Source: Mycolicibacterium iranicum (GTDB lineage: Bacteria > Actinomycetota > Actinomycetes > Mycobacteriales > Mycobacteriaceae). Taken from it: a DNA stretch of 64,000 nt. How positions within the stretch are numbered: position 1 is the first letter of the stretch; the number at the start of each line of letters is the position of its first letter. The notes under the pieces were generated by a model that was given only the letters and a program-made list of their open reading frames with translations, was not told where the DNA came from and did not search any database. The position numbers and the translations under genes are program-made. Positions 8,316 through 17,290 of this stretch are shown here, in pieces. The stretch covers positions 50,828 through 114,827 of the forward strand of contig NZ_LWCS01000023.1 in NCBI RefSeq assembly GCF_001650495.1. The letters are read 5' to 3'.

Positions 8316-9154
8316 CGAGAGTCGACTGCCTGATCACCGAGCACCCGGAGCAGACGCAGGTCGTCGAGTGCGGACGAGCCGGCCGGGGGAGTGAGTACCA
8401 CGAGATTCTGGCCGTCGTAGGTGACCAGCACTTCGCAGTCGAGTGTGATCGGCCCGACCCTCGTCGCGAACGACTTGCGCTGCATGCGCCGCACGGCGAC
8501 GTCGTGGCGTGCCCAAAGCTCCGCGAACTCGGCGCTGTGGGCCAGCAGCGACTCGATCAGCTCGCGCACGTCGCAGTCATGGCGACGGCGCGCCCACGTG
8601 GCACGTAGGTCGGCGACGGTAACCTCGCTGTGCTCGGCGTGATCATCGGTCGGCACGTTGGCGCGGCTGTCCGGATCGGTGAACCACTGCCACGCGAAGC
8701 TTTCCTCCAAGGCTCCGGTGACGGTCGTACGGTCGCCCATAAGGCGTTTGGCGAGGTCGTTCTGAGCGAGCAGCAGGTAGGTGTCCGAGCAGATGAACGC
8801 CGCTGCGTCACGCATCTGGTCAAGGAGGAACAGCAACGCAGGGCGCACATGCATCGACGCGGCGACGCGATCCGGGACGGCATGGCCGGCCAGCCGGTAC
8901 AGATGGTCGGTTTGGTCGTCGGTGAGTCGAAGCGCGCGCGCCAGCGCCCGCACCATTTGAGGCGAGGGCTGCGTGCTGCGCGACTGCTCGAGCCGCCCGT
9001 AGTAGTCGACGGACATCCCCGTCAGCTGCGCGACTTCCTCGCGGCGCAGGCCGACAGTGCGCCGTGGGCGGGTACCCGTGGGCAGTCCGACGTCTTTGGG
9101 CCGCATCGCCTCGCGGCGGCGCCGCAGAAATTCCGCCAGCGCGTCACGATCCAT
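8312..9154 (-). CDS. XRE-family regulator with MmyB-like ligand-binding domain
   Basis: A 280-residue regulator. The N-terminal HTH (about 10-85) has RRTVGLRREEVAQLTGMS and DYYGRLEQSR, the signature of actinobacterial MmyB-like XRE proteins. The C-terminal half (about 105-275) is the PAS-like MmyB ligand-binding domain that binds fatty acid in the characterised member. These usually repress or activate a nearby short-chain dehydrogenase gene; none is adjacent here. Start ATG at 9154. Confidence 0.9.
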   Translation of the reverse strand: MDRDALAEFLRRRREAMRPKDVGLPTGTRPRRTVGLRREEVAQLTGMSVDYYGRLEQSRSTQPSPQMVRALARALRLTDDQTDHLYRLAGHAVPDRVAASMHVRPALLFLLDQMRDAAAFICSDTYLLLAQNDLAKRLMGDRTTVTGALEESFAWQWFTDPDSRANVPTDDHAEHSEVTVADLRATWARRRHDCDVRELIESLLAHSAEFAELWARHDVAVRRMQRKSFATRVGPITLDCEVLVTYDGQNLVVLTPPAGSSALDDLRLLRVLGDQAVDSR

Positions 9155-9221
9155 CCGTCCATTGTCGTCGCAGGAGGCGACCTCAGCCAGGGACTCGGAA
9201 TCCCCGCCTGCGTAACTGATC

Positions 9222-9581
9222 TCAGGCGTCTGGCAGGCCGGCGGGCGGAAGGCCGCAGCGGGCGCGGAAATCGGTCATCGGCTGGCGGATGCCCTGCAGT
9301 TCCGCCGCGGTGTGCGGGTTCATGTCGAGGTAGGAGTCGACCTTGGCGCGTCTCTCCTCCGGCGGCAGCCCGCGCAGGCTGGTGAAGAACCAGTTCGCGT
9401 CCGGGTGGGTGAACATGTACGCCGACAGCGACGCCGAGACACCGGACAGGATCCCGGCCTGGTCTGCCAGGGAGCAGTTCTGTGCAGGCGGCGGGGGCTG
9501 CGATGCGGCGATTGCGCTGCTGCAGAACAGAGCTGCTCCGGCGAGCGCCACCGCGCTTGCGGATCGGACGAGAACAGACAT
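9222..9581 (-). CDS. Hemophore-related exported protein (Rv0203/Rv1174c family)
   Basis: A 119-residue protein starting at ATG 9581 with a clear Sec signal peptide (SASAVALAGAALFCSSAIAAS). The mature part is an all-alpha domain with a Cys near each end (NCSLADQA and FRARCG) and a motif HPDANWFFTSL, as in the mycobacterial haem-binding hemophore family. Family members bind haem outside the cell and pass it to MmpL3/MmpL11-type systems; no haem transporter is next to it. A longer upstream reading was rejected because it would bury the signal peptide. Confidence 0.85.
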   Translation of the reverse strand: MSVLVRSASAVALAGAALFCSSAIAASQPPPPAQNCSLADQAGILSGVSASLSAYMFTHPDANWFFTSLRGLPPEERRAKVDSYLDMNPHTAAELQGIRQPMTDFRARCGLPPAGLPDA

Positions 9582-9630
9582 TCCTACTCCTCTACCTGGT
9601 CGGGTCGAACATGTCGGCACTGTGCTGCAG

Positions 9631-9873
9631 TTACTCGTCATCGTCGCCGCTCCCGAATGCCGCGCCACCGCCGTAGCCGACATCGTCCCTGCGGGGGTTG
9701 AGGGCGATGGAGATGTCGTCGTCATAGCAATACAGATCCAGTTCGCACCATGGGTACTCGGTCGGAATCGGCGCGATCAGGATCGGGCTCGCGGATGCCA
9801 GCGCAGCCGACGCCAGCCCGCCGGCCACGGCTCCCGCCGCCAGAAACGGTATTGCGTAGTAGGACTTCCGCAT
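9631..9873 (-). CDS. Small secreted protein with acidic, Gly-rich tail
   Basis: An 80-residue protein with an N-terminal signal peptide (AIPFLAAGAVAGGLASAALASAS), a short Cys pair in WCELDLYCYDDD and a C-terminal GYGGGAAFGSGDDDE tail. It lies 49 bp upstream of the hemophore-like gene on the same strand and could share its transcript. No family recognised; the signal peptide and its position in a run of exported proteins support a real gene. Confidence 0.6.
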   Translation of the reverse strand: MRKSYYAIPFLAAGAVAGGLASAALASASPILIAPIPTEYPWCELDLYCYDDDISIALNPRRDDVGYGGGAAFGSGDDDE

Positions 9874-10007
9874 CGCTACCTCCCGACCCGATCGCCAACA
9901 TTTCGCGGGCCGCTGACCGGCTTACGCTGATGTCAATGTGACCGGTCGGAGGGGGTAGGACATCCCCCGGAACGGGTGAAATCAAGGTCAAGCTCGGTAG
10001 ATGCATG

Positions 10008-10036
10008 TGCCCAGCCCACGGTGATCGTGGTGGGCA
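10008..10036 (-). terminator. Imperfect hairpin at 3' end of sugar transferase gene
   Basis: Arms at 10008-10020 and 10026-10036 pair with a two-base bulge around a 5-base loop, directly downstream of the minus-strand stop at 10039. Position suggests a transcription terminator; pairing is not perfect. Confidence 0.45.
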
Positions 10037-10038
10037 GG

Positions 10039-11595
10039 TCATTCTTGGGTGTTGCGGAGCACCGCGAGCATGGTGAGGGTCATGATCTTGAGATCGAGGA
10101 TGAGTGACCAGTTCTCGATGTAGTAGTTGTCGAAGTCGGCGCGGTCGCCGATCGACGTCTGTCCGCGTAGTCCGTTCACCTGCGCCCAGCCCGTCATTCC
10201 CGCTTTCACGCGGTGTCGCTGGCCGTAGCGGCGTACCTGTAGCTCGAACAGGTCGACGAAGCCTGGCCGTTCAGGGCGGGGACCGACGATGCTCATCTCT
10301 CCTCGGAGCACATTGATGAGCTGGGGCAGCTCATCAACGGAGAACTTGCGCATCTTCCTGCCAATCCACGTGCGCCGGTCGGGGCCTTCCACGCCTCCTG
10401 GCGCCACGCCCTCACTGGGCGCGAATGCGCCGGTCGAGTCAGCTGCCACATACATGGTGCGAAATTTCAGGCACGAGAACACTTTCCCGTCGCGGCCAAC
10501 ACGGTCCTGGACGAAGAACACCGGGCCGCGCGAATTCAGTTTGATGGCTATCGCGAGGGCCAGGAATAGCGGTGACAGCAGAGCGAGTGCGAGTGCGGCC
10601 TGCACGCGGTCAAGACCGTGCTTGATCGCGAATTGCCAGCCCTTGGGATTGGTGCGGGTCAATACCATCAGCGGGACGCCGCCGAGATGTTCGATGTAGG
10701 CGCTGCCGCCCACTGCGTCGGCCAGGCGCGGCACCACGCGGACATGCATGCCAAGAACCTGCGCGCGCAGGGCAATCCGCGCGAGTTCGTCGTCGTTAAT
10801 TGCCGACGGTGCGATGAGGAGTTCGGTGGCTCCGGTGGTGCGTGCGGCCATCGCCAGCTGGGCGGTACGTCCCAGATACGGGACGTCACCCAGCTCTGCA
10901 GCTGCCGGTGCTGCGTCGTCAAGAACCCCGACCGGCCGCAATCCGTGTTCGGGGGTCTGGCGCATACGCGTGACAAGGTGAGCGACGAGAGGACCTGAAC
11001 CGATGATCAGAACTGATGTTCCGAGCCGGGATCGCCGGCGAAGTGATTTGACGGCCGAGAATCGGATCAGTCTGACCACCAGCACCACGATGGTGGCGCA
11101 CACCCACAGGCGGATGATGACGTCGGAAGGCCGGACATAAGTCGGCACCACGGTCCCCACGTCCAGACGGTCGATTTCCTGCGTGAGGACGGTAAGCGTG
11201 GCCAACGAAGCAATTGCCACCGAGGTCACGATCGGTTCGACGTCGTCGAGAAATCGATGATTCAGCCTCTGCTTGTACATCGACCTGGTCGCCAGGAGCA
11301 GAAGAAGAATAGGTACGAAGGACCACGTCCAGGCGGCGATTCCGCGGTCGGCTACCTGGCCGGGCGTCCACCACAGCGCCAACGCCACTGAGCAGGCGGC
11401 CGCCACGACGTCGAGGATGACAGTCAGTAGGCAATAGCCCGTATTGCTGCGCAAAGTCTCGATGCGCTGAGACGAGTCGGGAACACCGTGCCGGAGTTGT
11501 GTCGCCGGCGCGCTCGGCGGACCGCTTCCGGGGTCGCTTGGTGGTGGGGCGCTGCTCGGCGGTAATTGGGTCGTGTTTTGGACGTCTGTGTGCAT
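10039..11595 (-). CDS. Polyprenyl glycosylphosphotransferase (WcaJ/WbaP type)
   Basis: A 518-residue membrane enzyme that starts polysaccharide assembly by moving a sugar phosphate to polyprenyl phosphate. Order: Pro/Ser-rich cytoplasmic N-terminus (1-50), four TM segments (about 60-190), a Rossmann-like CoA-binding region (SVLIIGSGPLVAHLV), another TM segment, then the bacterial sugar transferase domain (about 330-518) with SRGPVFFVQDRVGRDG, FRTMY, the DELPQLINVLRGEMSIVGPR active-site block and RVKAGMTGWAQVNG. It is monocistronic. The sugar (glucose or galactose type) cannot be fixed. Its unusually long leader (over 400 bp to the tRNA) holds an inverted repeat. Confidence 0.93.
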   Translation of the reverse strand: MHTDVQNTTQLPPSSAPPPSDPGSGPPSAPATQLRHGVPDSSQRIETLRSNTGYCLLTVILDVVAAACSVALALWWTPGQVADRGIAAWTWSFVPILLLLLATRSMYKQRLNHRFLDDVEPIVTSVAIASLATLTVLTQEIDRLDVGTVVPTYVRPSDVIIRLWVCATIVVLVVRLIRFSAVKSLRRRSRLGTSVLIIGSGPLVAHLVTRMRQTPEHGLRPVGVLDDAAPAAAELGDVPYLGRTAQLAMAARTTGATELLIAPSAINDDELARIALRAQVLGMHVRVVPRLADAVGGSAYIEHLGGVPLMVLTRTNPKGWQFAIKHGLDRVQAALALALLSPLFLALAIAIKLNSRGPVFFVQDRVGRDGKVFSCLKFRTMYVAADSTGAFAPSEGVAPGGVEGPDRRTWIGRKMRKFSVDELPQLINVLRGEMSIVGPRPERPGFVDLFELQVRRYGQRHRVKAGMTGWAQVNGLRGQTSIGDRADFDNYYIENWSLILDLKIMTLTMLAVLRNTQE

Positions 11596-12030
11596 ACGGG
11601 ATCCTTGTACCGTGGATTCGACGCCCCGATTTTATGTGTGCTGGCAAACTAGCGCAGAAAAATTGACGAGTGGGTTTCTAGTTTGCGCGCTTGGCGTAGG
11701 TGAGCCGCGTCGAGGCAACTGATTGCAATCGAGTGCACTAATCTGCACCGCGAATACCGGCTTGGACTGCGAATTTAGGATATGCAATGCTAAATTCGAC
11801 GGCGCCGTTCCGACGAGCGCTGACGGCGGACCTGTGCTTGATACATTTGCGAGCATGGTGCTGAAAAGGCTGCTATAAGTGGTTTTCAAGTTTACTGGCT
11901 AACGCGATATCCGACGCGTTGCCGGCCAAGCGTTGCCTACATGCGGATCGTCGATCCCGCAGCGCGCCACGAGCCACGGTGGAAAGGTGCGGCCCCAGGG
12001 ATATAGAGAGATGTGCCAAAAAAGGCGATG
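11596..12030. other. Gene-free leader region of sugar transferase gene with inverted repeat
   Basis: 435 bases without a convincing gene and less GC-rich than the surroundings. A perfect 9-bp inverted repeat (CGAATTTAG at 11770-11778, its complement at 11790-11798, 11-base spacer) lies about 175 bases upstream of the transferase start and may be an operator or leader stem. Confidence 0.5.
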
Positions 12031-12103
12031 TGCCCCCGGCATGATTCGAACATGCGACACCGGCTTTAGGAGAGCCGTGCTCTATCCCCTGAGCTACGGG
12101 GGC
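12031..12103 (-). tRNA. tRNA-Arg (anticodon CCT)
   Basis: A 73-base cloverleaf on the minus strand. Acceptor stem GCCCCCG pairs with CGGGGGC followed by discriminator A. The D-arm has AGCTCAGGGGATAGAGC, the anticodon loop reads CTCCTAA (anticodon CCT), and the T-arm has GTTCGAATC. CCA is not encoded. No integrase or att duplication is seen beside it. Confidence 0.95.
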
Positions 12104-12162
12104 GGCAACCGCAGGAAGCTTACCTGGCTCCCACTGCGAGCCCGCAACGGCAAATCGGAGTT

Positions 12163-12927
12163 ATGGCAAAAGTGTCAAAACTTTGTGGGGAGGCCGGTAG
12201 CGTGCCTGGCGTGGAGCTGACACTGCAACGCATCGGCGCCTGGTCGGGCACAATCATGATCCTTCTGTACGGCGCGAGCTTCTCCGGTATCGCGCAGCTC
12301 TTTCCGCCATTGTCCCCGGCCGCGTCGGCGGACGAGATCGCCGCGTTCTTCGTCGACCACAAACTGTGGATCCGCTTCGGGGTGTCGGGCGCGCTGCTCA
12401 GCGCTGTCCTTGCGCTGCCGTTCCTTGCGACGATCGTGCTTCGCATCCGCAGGGCAGAGGGCCACTTCGGCATGCTGTCGATGACCCAGCTGATGGCGGC
12501 GACGGTCTTCGTGCCGGCACTGCTGTTCCCGCAATTCTTCCTCGGTGTCGCGGCCTACCGTCCCGAAGAGCGTTCTGCCGAACTCACCCAGGCGCTCAAT
12601 GACGTGTTCTGGCTGTGGTTCATCGGCATCGTCGGCACCATCATCATCCAGAACCTGACGCTGGCCGCCGCGGCCTTCACCGACAAAGCCGACCCGCCGA
12701 CCTTCCCGCGGTGGTACGGCTATCTCAACCTGTGGGTCGCCACCCTGTCGCTGCCGGGATGCGTGGTGGTCGTGTTCAATGACGGGCCGCTGGCATGGGA
12801 CGGCGTATTCGCCTTCTACATACCGGGTCTCGTGCTCGTGGTCTGGTTGTTCTCCACCACCGCGGTGATGCTCAAGTCGATCAAGGCCGAGCAGAAGGCC
12901 CTGTCGGTCGAGCCCGTCCCCGCGTGA
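12163..12927 (+). CDS. Integral membrane protein upstream of NorE/NorF-like genes
   Basis: A 254-residue protein with about six TM segments and no recognised catalytic motif. ATG 12163 or GTG 12202 could be the start; the later one begins just before the first conserved stretch, LTLQRIGAWSGT. Its stop overlaps the GTG of the next gene (GTGA), so it is the first gene of a three-gene oxidase-subunit-like operon. Its role may be assembly or partner of the cytochrome-oxidase-like proteins; this is inference from context only. Confidence 0.75.
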   Translation: MAKVSKLCGEAGSVPGVELTLQRIGAWSGTIMILLYGASFSGIAQLFPPLSPAASADEIAAFFVDHKLWIRFGVSGALLSAVLALPFLATIVLRIRRAEGHFGMLSMTQLMAATVFVPALLFPQFFLGVAAYRPEERSAELTQALNDVFWLWFIGIVGTIIIQNLTLAAAAFTDKADPPTFPRWYGYLNLWVATLSLPGCVVVVFNDGPLAWDGVFAFYIPGLVLVVWLFSTTAVMLKSIKAEQKALSVEPVPA

Positions 12928-13508
12928 CGACGACCGCCCCTCCGTCGCGCGACGCGCGGCGGATCCCGGGAGAGAGCGGCACCTGGGTCTTCCTGTTCGG
13001 CGACATGCTCGTCTTCGGCGCCTTCTTCGTCACGTTTCTCGTCGAGCGCGCCAAGGCGCCCGAGGTCTTCGACGCAGCCCGTGCCACGTTGCATATCGGC
13101 GTCGGCGTGGTCAACACCCTGGTGCTGCTGACGAGCTCGCTGTGTGTCGTCTTGGCGCTCAACGCAATACGCGCAGGCGCGCCGCACATCGCGACCCGCG
13201 CGGCTGCCGCGGCGATGGGCTTCGGTGTGGCATTCATCGCGCTCAAGGTCTACGAGTACGTCTCCCTGGCCGGGGCGGGCCACGGGCCCGGCGCCAACGA
13301 CTTCTATCTCTACTACTTCATCCTCACGGGGCTGCACCTGTTCCACGTCTGCCTCGGACTCGGCGCGCTGTCGTTTGTGTTGAGCCAGACGCGGCAGGTC
13401 GAGCTGAGCGCCACCCGCACCGCGCTCGTCGAAGGGGGCGCCTGCTTCTGGCATCTCGTCGACCTGCTGTGGATCTTCCTGTTCGCACTCCTCTACCTGG
13501 TGAGCTGA
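12924..13508 (+). CDS. Cytochrome c oxidase subunit III-like protein (NorE type)
   Basis: A 194-residue membrane protein of the haem-copper oxidase subunit III family, with five TM segments and motifs GTWVFLFGDMLVFGAFF, TGLHLFHVCLGL and GGACFWHLVDLLWIFLF. The short five-helix form next to a subunit IV-like gene resembles NorE, an accessory of nitric oxide reductase or of alternative oxidases. No catalytic subunit I gene is in the window, so the partner oxidase is elsewhere or absent. Translationally coupled at both ends (GTGA overlap upstream, one-base TGATG overlap downstream). Confidence 0.88.
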   Translation: MTTTAPPSRDARRIPGESGTWVFLFGDMLVFGAFFVTFLVERAKAPEVFDAARATLHIGVGVVNTLVLLTSSLCVVLALNAIRAGAPHIATRAAAAAMGFGVAFIALKVYEYVSLAGAGHGPGANDFYLYYFILTGLHLFHVCLGLGALSFVLSQTRQVELSATRTALVEGGACFWHLVDLLWIFLFALLYLVS

Positions 13509-13777
13509 TGAAAGCTCTTGAGCTGCTGAGAAACCGCGCCGGCGCCAGCTGGCTGTTCCTCGTCGCGTTGACCGTCCTGTCGTGGGCCGTCGGCGCCGAG
13601 CACGGCACGGGGTCGATGGTGGCCGTACTGGTTCTCGGCATCGCCGCGATCAAGGTCCGGCTCGTCGGGCTCGACTTCATGGAACTTCGGCACGCCCCGA
13701 TGCCACTGCGCGCGGCGTTCGAGGGTTACTGCGTCGTCATGTGGGCGGTGCTGTCCGCGCTGTATCTGTGGCTCTAG
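13508..13777 (+). CDS. Cytochrome c oxidase subunit IV-like protein (NorF type)
   Basis: An 89-residue protein with three TM segments and the family motif IAAIKVRLVGLDFMELRHAP. The start ATG shares its A with the preceding stop. It forms a pair with the NorE-like gene; such pairs accompany NO reductase or haem-copper oxidases and are thought to stabilise the complex. The gene ends with a four-base tail overlap with the F420 oxidoreductase gene on the other strand. Confidence 0.85.
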   Translation: MKALELLRNRAGASWLFLVALTVLSWAVGAEHGTGSMVAVLVLGIAAIKVRLVGLDFMELRHAPMPLRAAFEGYCVVMWAVLSALYLWL

Positions 13778-14664
13778 GGGAGTAGTTCGATCACCTTGCC
13801 GAACGCCTCGGCGTGGCGCATCTGCACGATGATGTAGCTGATTCCGTAGATTTCGCGGTAACCGCGAATCCGGTCGGCGATCTCGTCGGTCGACCCGGAC
13901 AGCACGCCGGGGTGCCGCAGCAGCTCCTCGTCGGACAGGCCGGGCAGTGAGATTCGCGGAATCGTCAGATCGGGGCGCCCCGAGTCGTCGACCGGCATCG
14001 CGGTGATCGCGAGATTCAGTTCCAACTCGGCGAACCGGTCGCCGGCGGCGTCCCGCACGAACGAGATCCGGTCGGCCAGCGGATCTTCGTCGGGCGTGGC
14101 TGCCCGGTCGCCCCCGGTGAGGCCGATGATGTCGGCCGACCGCGCGGCAATCCGTAGGACGCGGTCGCCGTTGCCGGCGATCATGATCGGCACGTCGGGA
14201 AGATGTTCGGCCATGTATTCGGTGGTGGCCTTGAGGTGATCCACCCGCTCGCCCGCACTGGGATACGGGATGCCGGCCGCGTCGAACTCCTCCTTCACGT
14301 AGCCGGTGCCCAGGCCCAGCTCGAAGCGCCCGTCGCTCAGATCGTGGAGTGCGCCGGAGTCGCGGGCGAGCAAGGCCGGCCGGTAGAACGCCGAGTTGAT
14401 CACGAACGTGCCGACCCGGAGAGTCGAGGTCACCATCGCGACCGCTGTCATCACCGGGAATGGCGCGGGACCGCCGAGATGGTCGGGCACGTGGAGAACA
14501 TCGAAACCGAGGGCTTCGGCGCGACGTGCGCTGTCTTCGAGTGCGGTTCGCGAGCCGGCCCGGGTGACGCCGACACCGAAGCGGAATTCCGTTGCCACTT
14601 CGTGATCGTAGAGCCAGGTTTGAACCGTATTGGGCTGGGGCATTACGCCATCGACTTTCATCAC
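13774..14664 (-). CDS. LLM-class F420-dependent oxidoreductase
   Basis: A 296-residue luciferase-like TIM-barrel enzyme. The domain starts at FRFGVGVTRAGS, followed by RAEALGFDVLHVPDHL, RDSGALHDLSDGRFELGLGTGY and the C-terminal GSTDEIADRIRGYREIYGISY. It matches the F420-dependent mycobacterial subgroup, which moves hydride between F420 and a small molecule. The start is uncertain: GTG 14664, ATG 14661, ATG 14643 or a GTG near 14598 just before the fold. Substrate unknown. A strong hairpin lies just upstream. Confidence 0.88.
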   Translation of the reverse strand: MMKVDGVMPQPNTVQTWLYDHEVATEFRFGVGVTRAGSRTALEDSARRAEALGFDVLHVPDHLGGPAPFPVMTAVAMVTSTLRVGTFVINSAFYRPALLARDSGALHDLSDGRFELGLGTGYVKEEFDAAGIPYPSAGERVDHLKATTEYMAEHLPDVPIMIAGNGDRVLRIAARSADIIGLTGGDRAATPDEDPLADRISFVRDAAGDRFAELELNLAITAMPVDDSGRPDLTIPRISLPGLSDEELLRHPGVLSGSTDEIADRIRGYREIYGISYIIVQMRHAEAFGKVIELLP

Positions 14665-14667
14665 CCC

Positions 14668-14705
14668 GATCCGGCCCGTCGTCGAAAAATCCGACGGGCC
14701 GGATC
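14668..14705. promoter_or_regulatory. Strong hairpin/palindrome in divergent promoter region
   Basis: Perfect 14-bp arms (14668-14681 and 14692-14705) with a 10-base A-rich loop, between divergent genes. On the plus strand it is followed by a T-rich run and then the GGAG ribosome site and ATG of the ligase gene, so it could act as attenuator or operator. Confidence 0.5.
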
Positions 14706-14727
14706 AATATTTTCGTTCGTTGGAGAA

Positions 14728-15825
14728 ATGGCAGACATCCCCACCCTCGGCGTCGAAGAGGAGTTCCTCCTCGTCGATCCGGAATCCGGGGCTCCCGTCG
14801 CCCTCAATCACGAGGTCGCAGACCGCGCCGCCGAGCTCGATGTCGAGCTGCAGCTCGAACTCACAAGCTGTCAGGTCGAGACGACGACAGACGTCGTCGA
14901 CGACGTCGACGACCTTCGTGAGAACCTCGTCAGGCTGCGCCGCACCGTCGCCAACGCCGCCGAGCGCGCCGGCGCCCGGTTGCTCGCTGTCGGCCTGCCG
15001 CCGACCCTGCCGCATGAGTTCCCTGTCACCGATACTCCGCGGTACAACGACATCGGTCGGCGGTTCGGCATGATCGCCCACGAGCAAGGCATCTGCGGCT
15101 GCCATGTCCATGTCGCCGTGCCCGACCGAGACACCGCGATCGCGGTGAGCAATCGACTGCGTCCGTGGCTGCCGTCCCTGCTCGCTCTGACGGCGAACTC
15201 GGCGATCTACCGCAACGCCGACACGGGCCATGCCAGCTGGCGCAGCGTGTTGTGGGCACGCTGGCCCAGCGCCGGACCGCCGCCGCACTTCGATTCGGCC
15301 GAAGAGTTCGACGCCGCCGTGCAGATGCTGTGCCAGGGCGACGTGATCCGCGACGACGGCATGGTCTATTGGGATGTGCGGCCGTCGAAGAACTTCCCCA
15401 CCGTGGAGGTGCGCGTCGCGGACGTCCCGGCGACGGTGGCAGAGACGGTGTTGTTCGCCGCGCTGGTGCGCGGGTGCGTGATGACCGCGGTCGACGACGA
15501 GCGTCGTGGTGCTCCCGTCCTGCCGCTGGCGCCATACGCGCTCAAGGCCGCGTATTGGAAGGCCGCCCGCAACGGCATCGACGGTGACGGCCTTGACCTG
15601 GAGAACCACGTCGCGGCGCCGATGCTCGGTCTGTTGGACAGGCTCGTCGAACACGTCCGGCCCGCGCTGGAAGCCGCGGGTGACGACGAGATGGTGACCA
15701 CGGGGCTGGAGATGATCGCCGAGCGTGGCAACGGCGCGACCCGCCAGCGCCGCGCATGGGGTTCGCGCCACGACGTCGAGGACGTGGTCGCCGAAGCCGC
15801 GGCGGCGACGCTGGAAGCGCCCTGA
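14728..15825 (+). CDS. YbdK-type carboxylate-amine ligase (GCS2 family)
   Basis: A 365-residue member of the glutamate-cysteine ligase 2 family. The N-terminus has TLGVEEEFLLVD, the hallmark metal/ATP site; the middle has CGCHVHVAVPD, and the end has RQRRAWGSRHDVEDVV. Enzymes of this group show weak glutamate-cysteine ligase activity in vitro. Mycobacteria use mycothiol, so the physiological substrate is unclear. ATG 14728 has a GGAG site three bases upstream and removes a long unsupported N-terminal extension. Confidence 0.92.
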   Translation: MADIPTLGVEEEFLLVDPESGAPVALNHEVADRAAELDVELQLELTSCQVETTTDVVDDVDDLRENLVRLRRTVANAAERAGARLLAVGLPPTLPHEFPVTDTPRYNDIGRRFGMIAHEQGICGCHVHVAVPDRDTAIAVSNRLRPWLPSLLALTANSAIYRNADTGHASWRSVLWARWPSAGPPPHFDSAEEFDAAVQMLCQGDVIRDDGMVYWDVRPSKNFPTVEVRVADVPATVAETVLFAALVRGCVMTAVDDERRGAPVLPLAPYALKAAYWKAARNGIDGDGLDLENHVAAPMLGLLDRLVEHVRPALEAAGDDEMVTTGLEMIAERGNGATRQRRAWGSRHDVEDVVAEAAAATLEAP

Positions 15826-15889
15826 CGTCTAGCCGAAATATGCGGCGAGAGTTCGAGTAGGGGCCTGCGAGGATTCAGCCTAGGCGAAC

Positions 15890-16612
15890 TCAGACCAGGG
15901 GCAGCTGCGCGAACACCGGGCTGGTCGGTTGCGCCGAGCCGCCGGGCGGCTCGACGGTGAACGCCAGCGTCTGCGATGCACCCAGGTCCGGCAGCACTGC
16001 CGTGGTCGACGGCGCGACCTGCCCGGAATCCATCGTGCCCGCCGGGTGCGGGCCGTCGGAATCGATGAGCCACATCTGGTAGACGGTGCCTGCCTCCGGC
16101 GGCGTCACATTGTTCATGACGAGCACGCCGGCATTCTCTTCCCTTGAGAACACGACCGTCGCCGTGCCGCCTCCGGGAATGTCTCCCGAGACGGTGCGCA
16201 CGTCGGGCGCGGCGAAGATCTCCTCCGCGGTCGTCGGCGTCGGGCCCGGCCGCAACGTGTAGCCGACGACGAGGGCGCCGAGTCCGATGGCGACTGCGGC
16301 GGCTCCTGCGAGGAGAGCCCTGGTCCAGCGCCGCTCCCGCGGCTGCGTGGGCAGCGTGCGGACATTGTCATCGGCGATCTGCCGCAGGATCTCGGCGCGC
16401 AGATGTGAAGGCGGTTCGACGGCGGTGGCGGCCGAGATGGCGGCCATGGTCTCGCGGACCGCACGCACTTCGGCGGCGAACTCCTCGGCGACCTCGGGCG
16501 GCGCGTCAGCCAGCCGGCGATCGATGTCGGTGGCCTCGGAATCGCTGACCGCGTGCAGTGCGTACGGAGTGGCCAGCGACAGCAGGTCGTCGGCGGAGTG
16601 TGGATTGGTCAT
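15890..16612 (-). CDS. rskA: Anti-sigma-K factor RskA
   Basis: A 240-residue single-pass membrane anti-sigma factor. The cytoplasmic N-terminal domain (1-90) carries [16 protein letters not shown] and the ASD-like helices. One TM segment lies at about 98-120 ([20 protein letters not shown]). The extracytoplasmic RskA domain (130-240) has [20 protein letters not shown]. It holds SigK inactive until regulated proteolysis releases it. ATG 16612 overlaps the sigK stop as ATGA, confirming coupling. Order and identity match the mycobacterial sigK-rskA pair. Confidence 0.95.
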   Translation of the reverse strand: MTNPHSADDLLSLATPYALHAVSDSEATDIDRRLADAPPEVAEEFAAEVRAVRETMAAISAATAVEPPSHLRAEILRQIADDNVRTLPTQPRERRWTRALLAGAAAVAIGLGALVVGYTLRPGPTPTTAEEIFAAPDVRTVSGDIPGGGTATVVFSREENAGVLVMNNVTPPEAGTVYQMWLIDSDGPHPAGTMDSGQVAPSTTAVLPDLGASQTLAFTVEPPGGSAQPTSPVFAQLPLV

Positions 16613-17154
16613 GCGACCCCCAGGCATCTACGCAGGCCGCGGATCGCGTCGCGCATCCGTGACTTGATGGTTGCAAGGTTTGCCGCCAGCCGCTCCGACA
16701 CCTGGACGTATGTCAGGCCGTCGTAATACGCGAGCTGTATGCACTCCCGCTGGGTGTCGGTGAGCGTGTCCAGGCAATCGGTCACCTGTCGTCGTTCGTC
16801 ACCGGTGATCACCGCGTCGGAGACGTGGTCCAGCGGAGGCTCGACCGTCGCCGCGCCATAGCGCGACTCGCGGGAGCTGGCCGCCTCCTCGGAGCGCACG
16901 CGGTCGACCGCGCGCCGGTGGGCGAGCGTCAGCAGCCAGGCCAGCGGGGAACCGGCCGACGGATCGTAATTACCTGCGTTGCGCCATACCTGCAGATAGA
17001 TGTCCTGCATTGTCTCCTCGCTGTAGCCGGGATCGCGCAACACCCTGGTGACCAGCCCGAACACCCGAGAGCGCGTCTGGTCATAGAACGTGGCGAACGC
17101 TTCGGCGTCGCGACGGGCCACCTGGCGCAACAATGCGTCGAGTTCGGCGGTCAC
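16609..17154 (-). CDS. sigK: ECF sigma factor SigK
   Basis: A 181-residue ECF sigma factor. Region 2 (about 20-85) has [17 protein letters not shown] and the [10 protein letters not shown] segment with [16 protein letters not shown]. Region 4 (about 125-178) has [37 protein letters not shown]. It is very close to M. tuberculosis SigK, which controls mpt70/mpt83 and its own locus. The GTG at 17154 ([13 protein letters not shown]) is used: it gives family length, and the longer reading adds an unrelated extension. Confidence 0.95.
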   Translation of the reverse strand: MTAELDALLRQVARRDAEAFATFYDQTRSRVFGLVTRVLRDPGYSEETMQDIYLQVWRNAGNYDPSAGSPLAWLLTLAHRRAVDRVRSEEAASSRESRYGAATVEPPLDHVSDAVITGDERRQVTDCLDTLTDTQRECIQLAYYDGLTYVQVSERLAANLATIKSRMRDAIRGLRRCLGVA

Positions 17155-17290
17155 GAGCCGTAGCCTAGCGTCCACCAGCGCCGATGCAGTCGCAGTCACG
17201 ACACCTTGTAGGGCCGTGGCGCCGATATCGGGGGGCCGCAGGCCGCCGACCGTGTTCACGTCGCTGCTGTCGGGGTTGGCTTCGGGCGGG

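Noticed and set aside
12031..12103. tRNA-Arg as an integration site for a mobile element
   Set aside because: No integrase gene, no repeated tRNA 3' end and ordinary genes on both sides.
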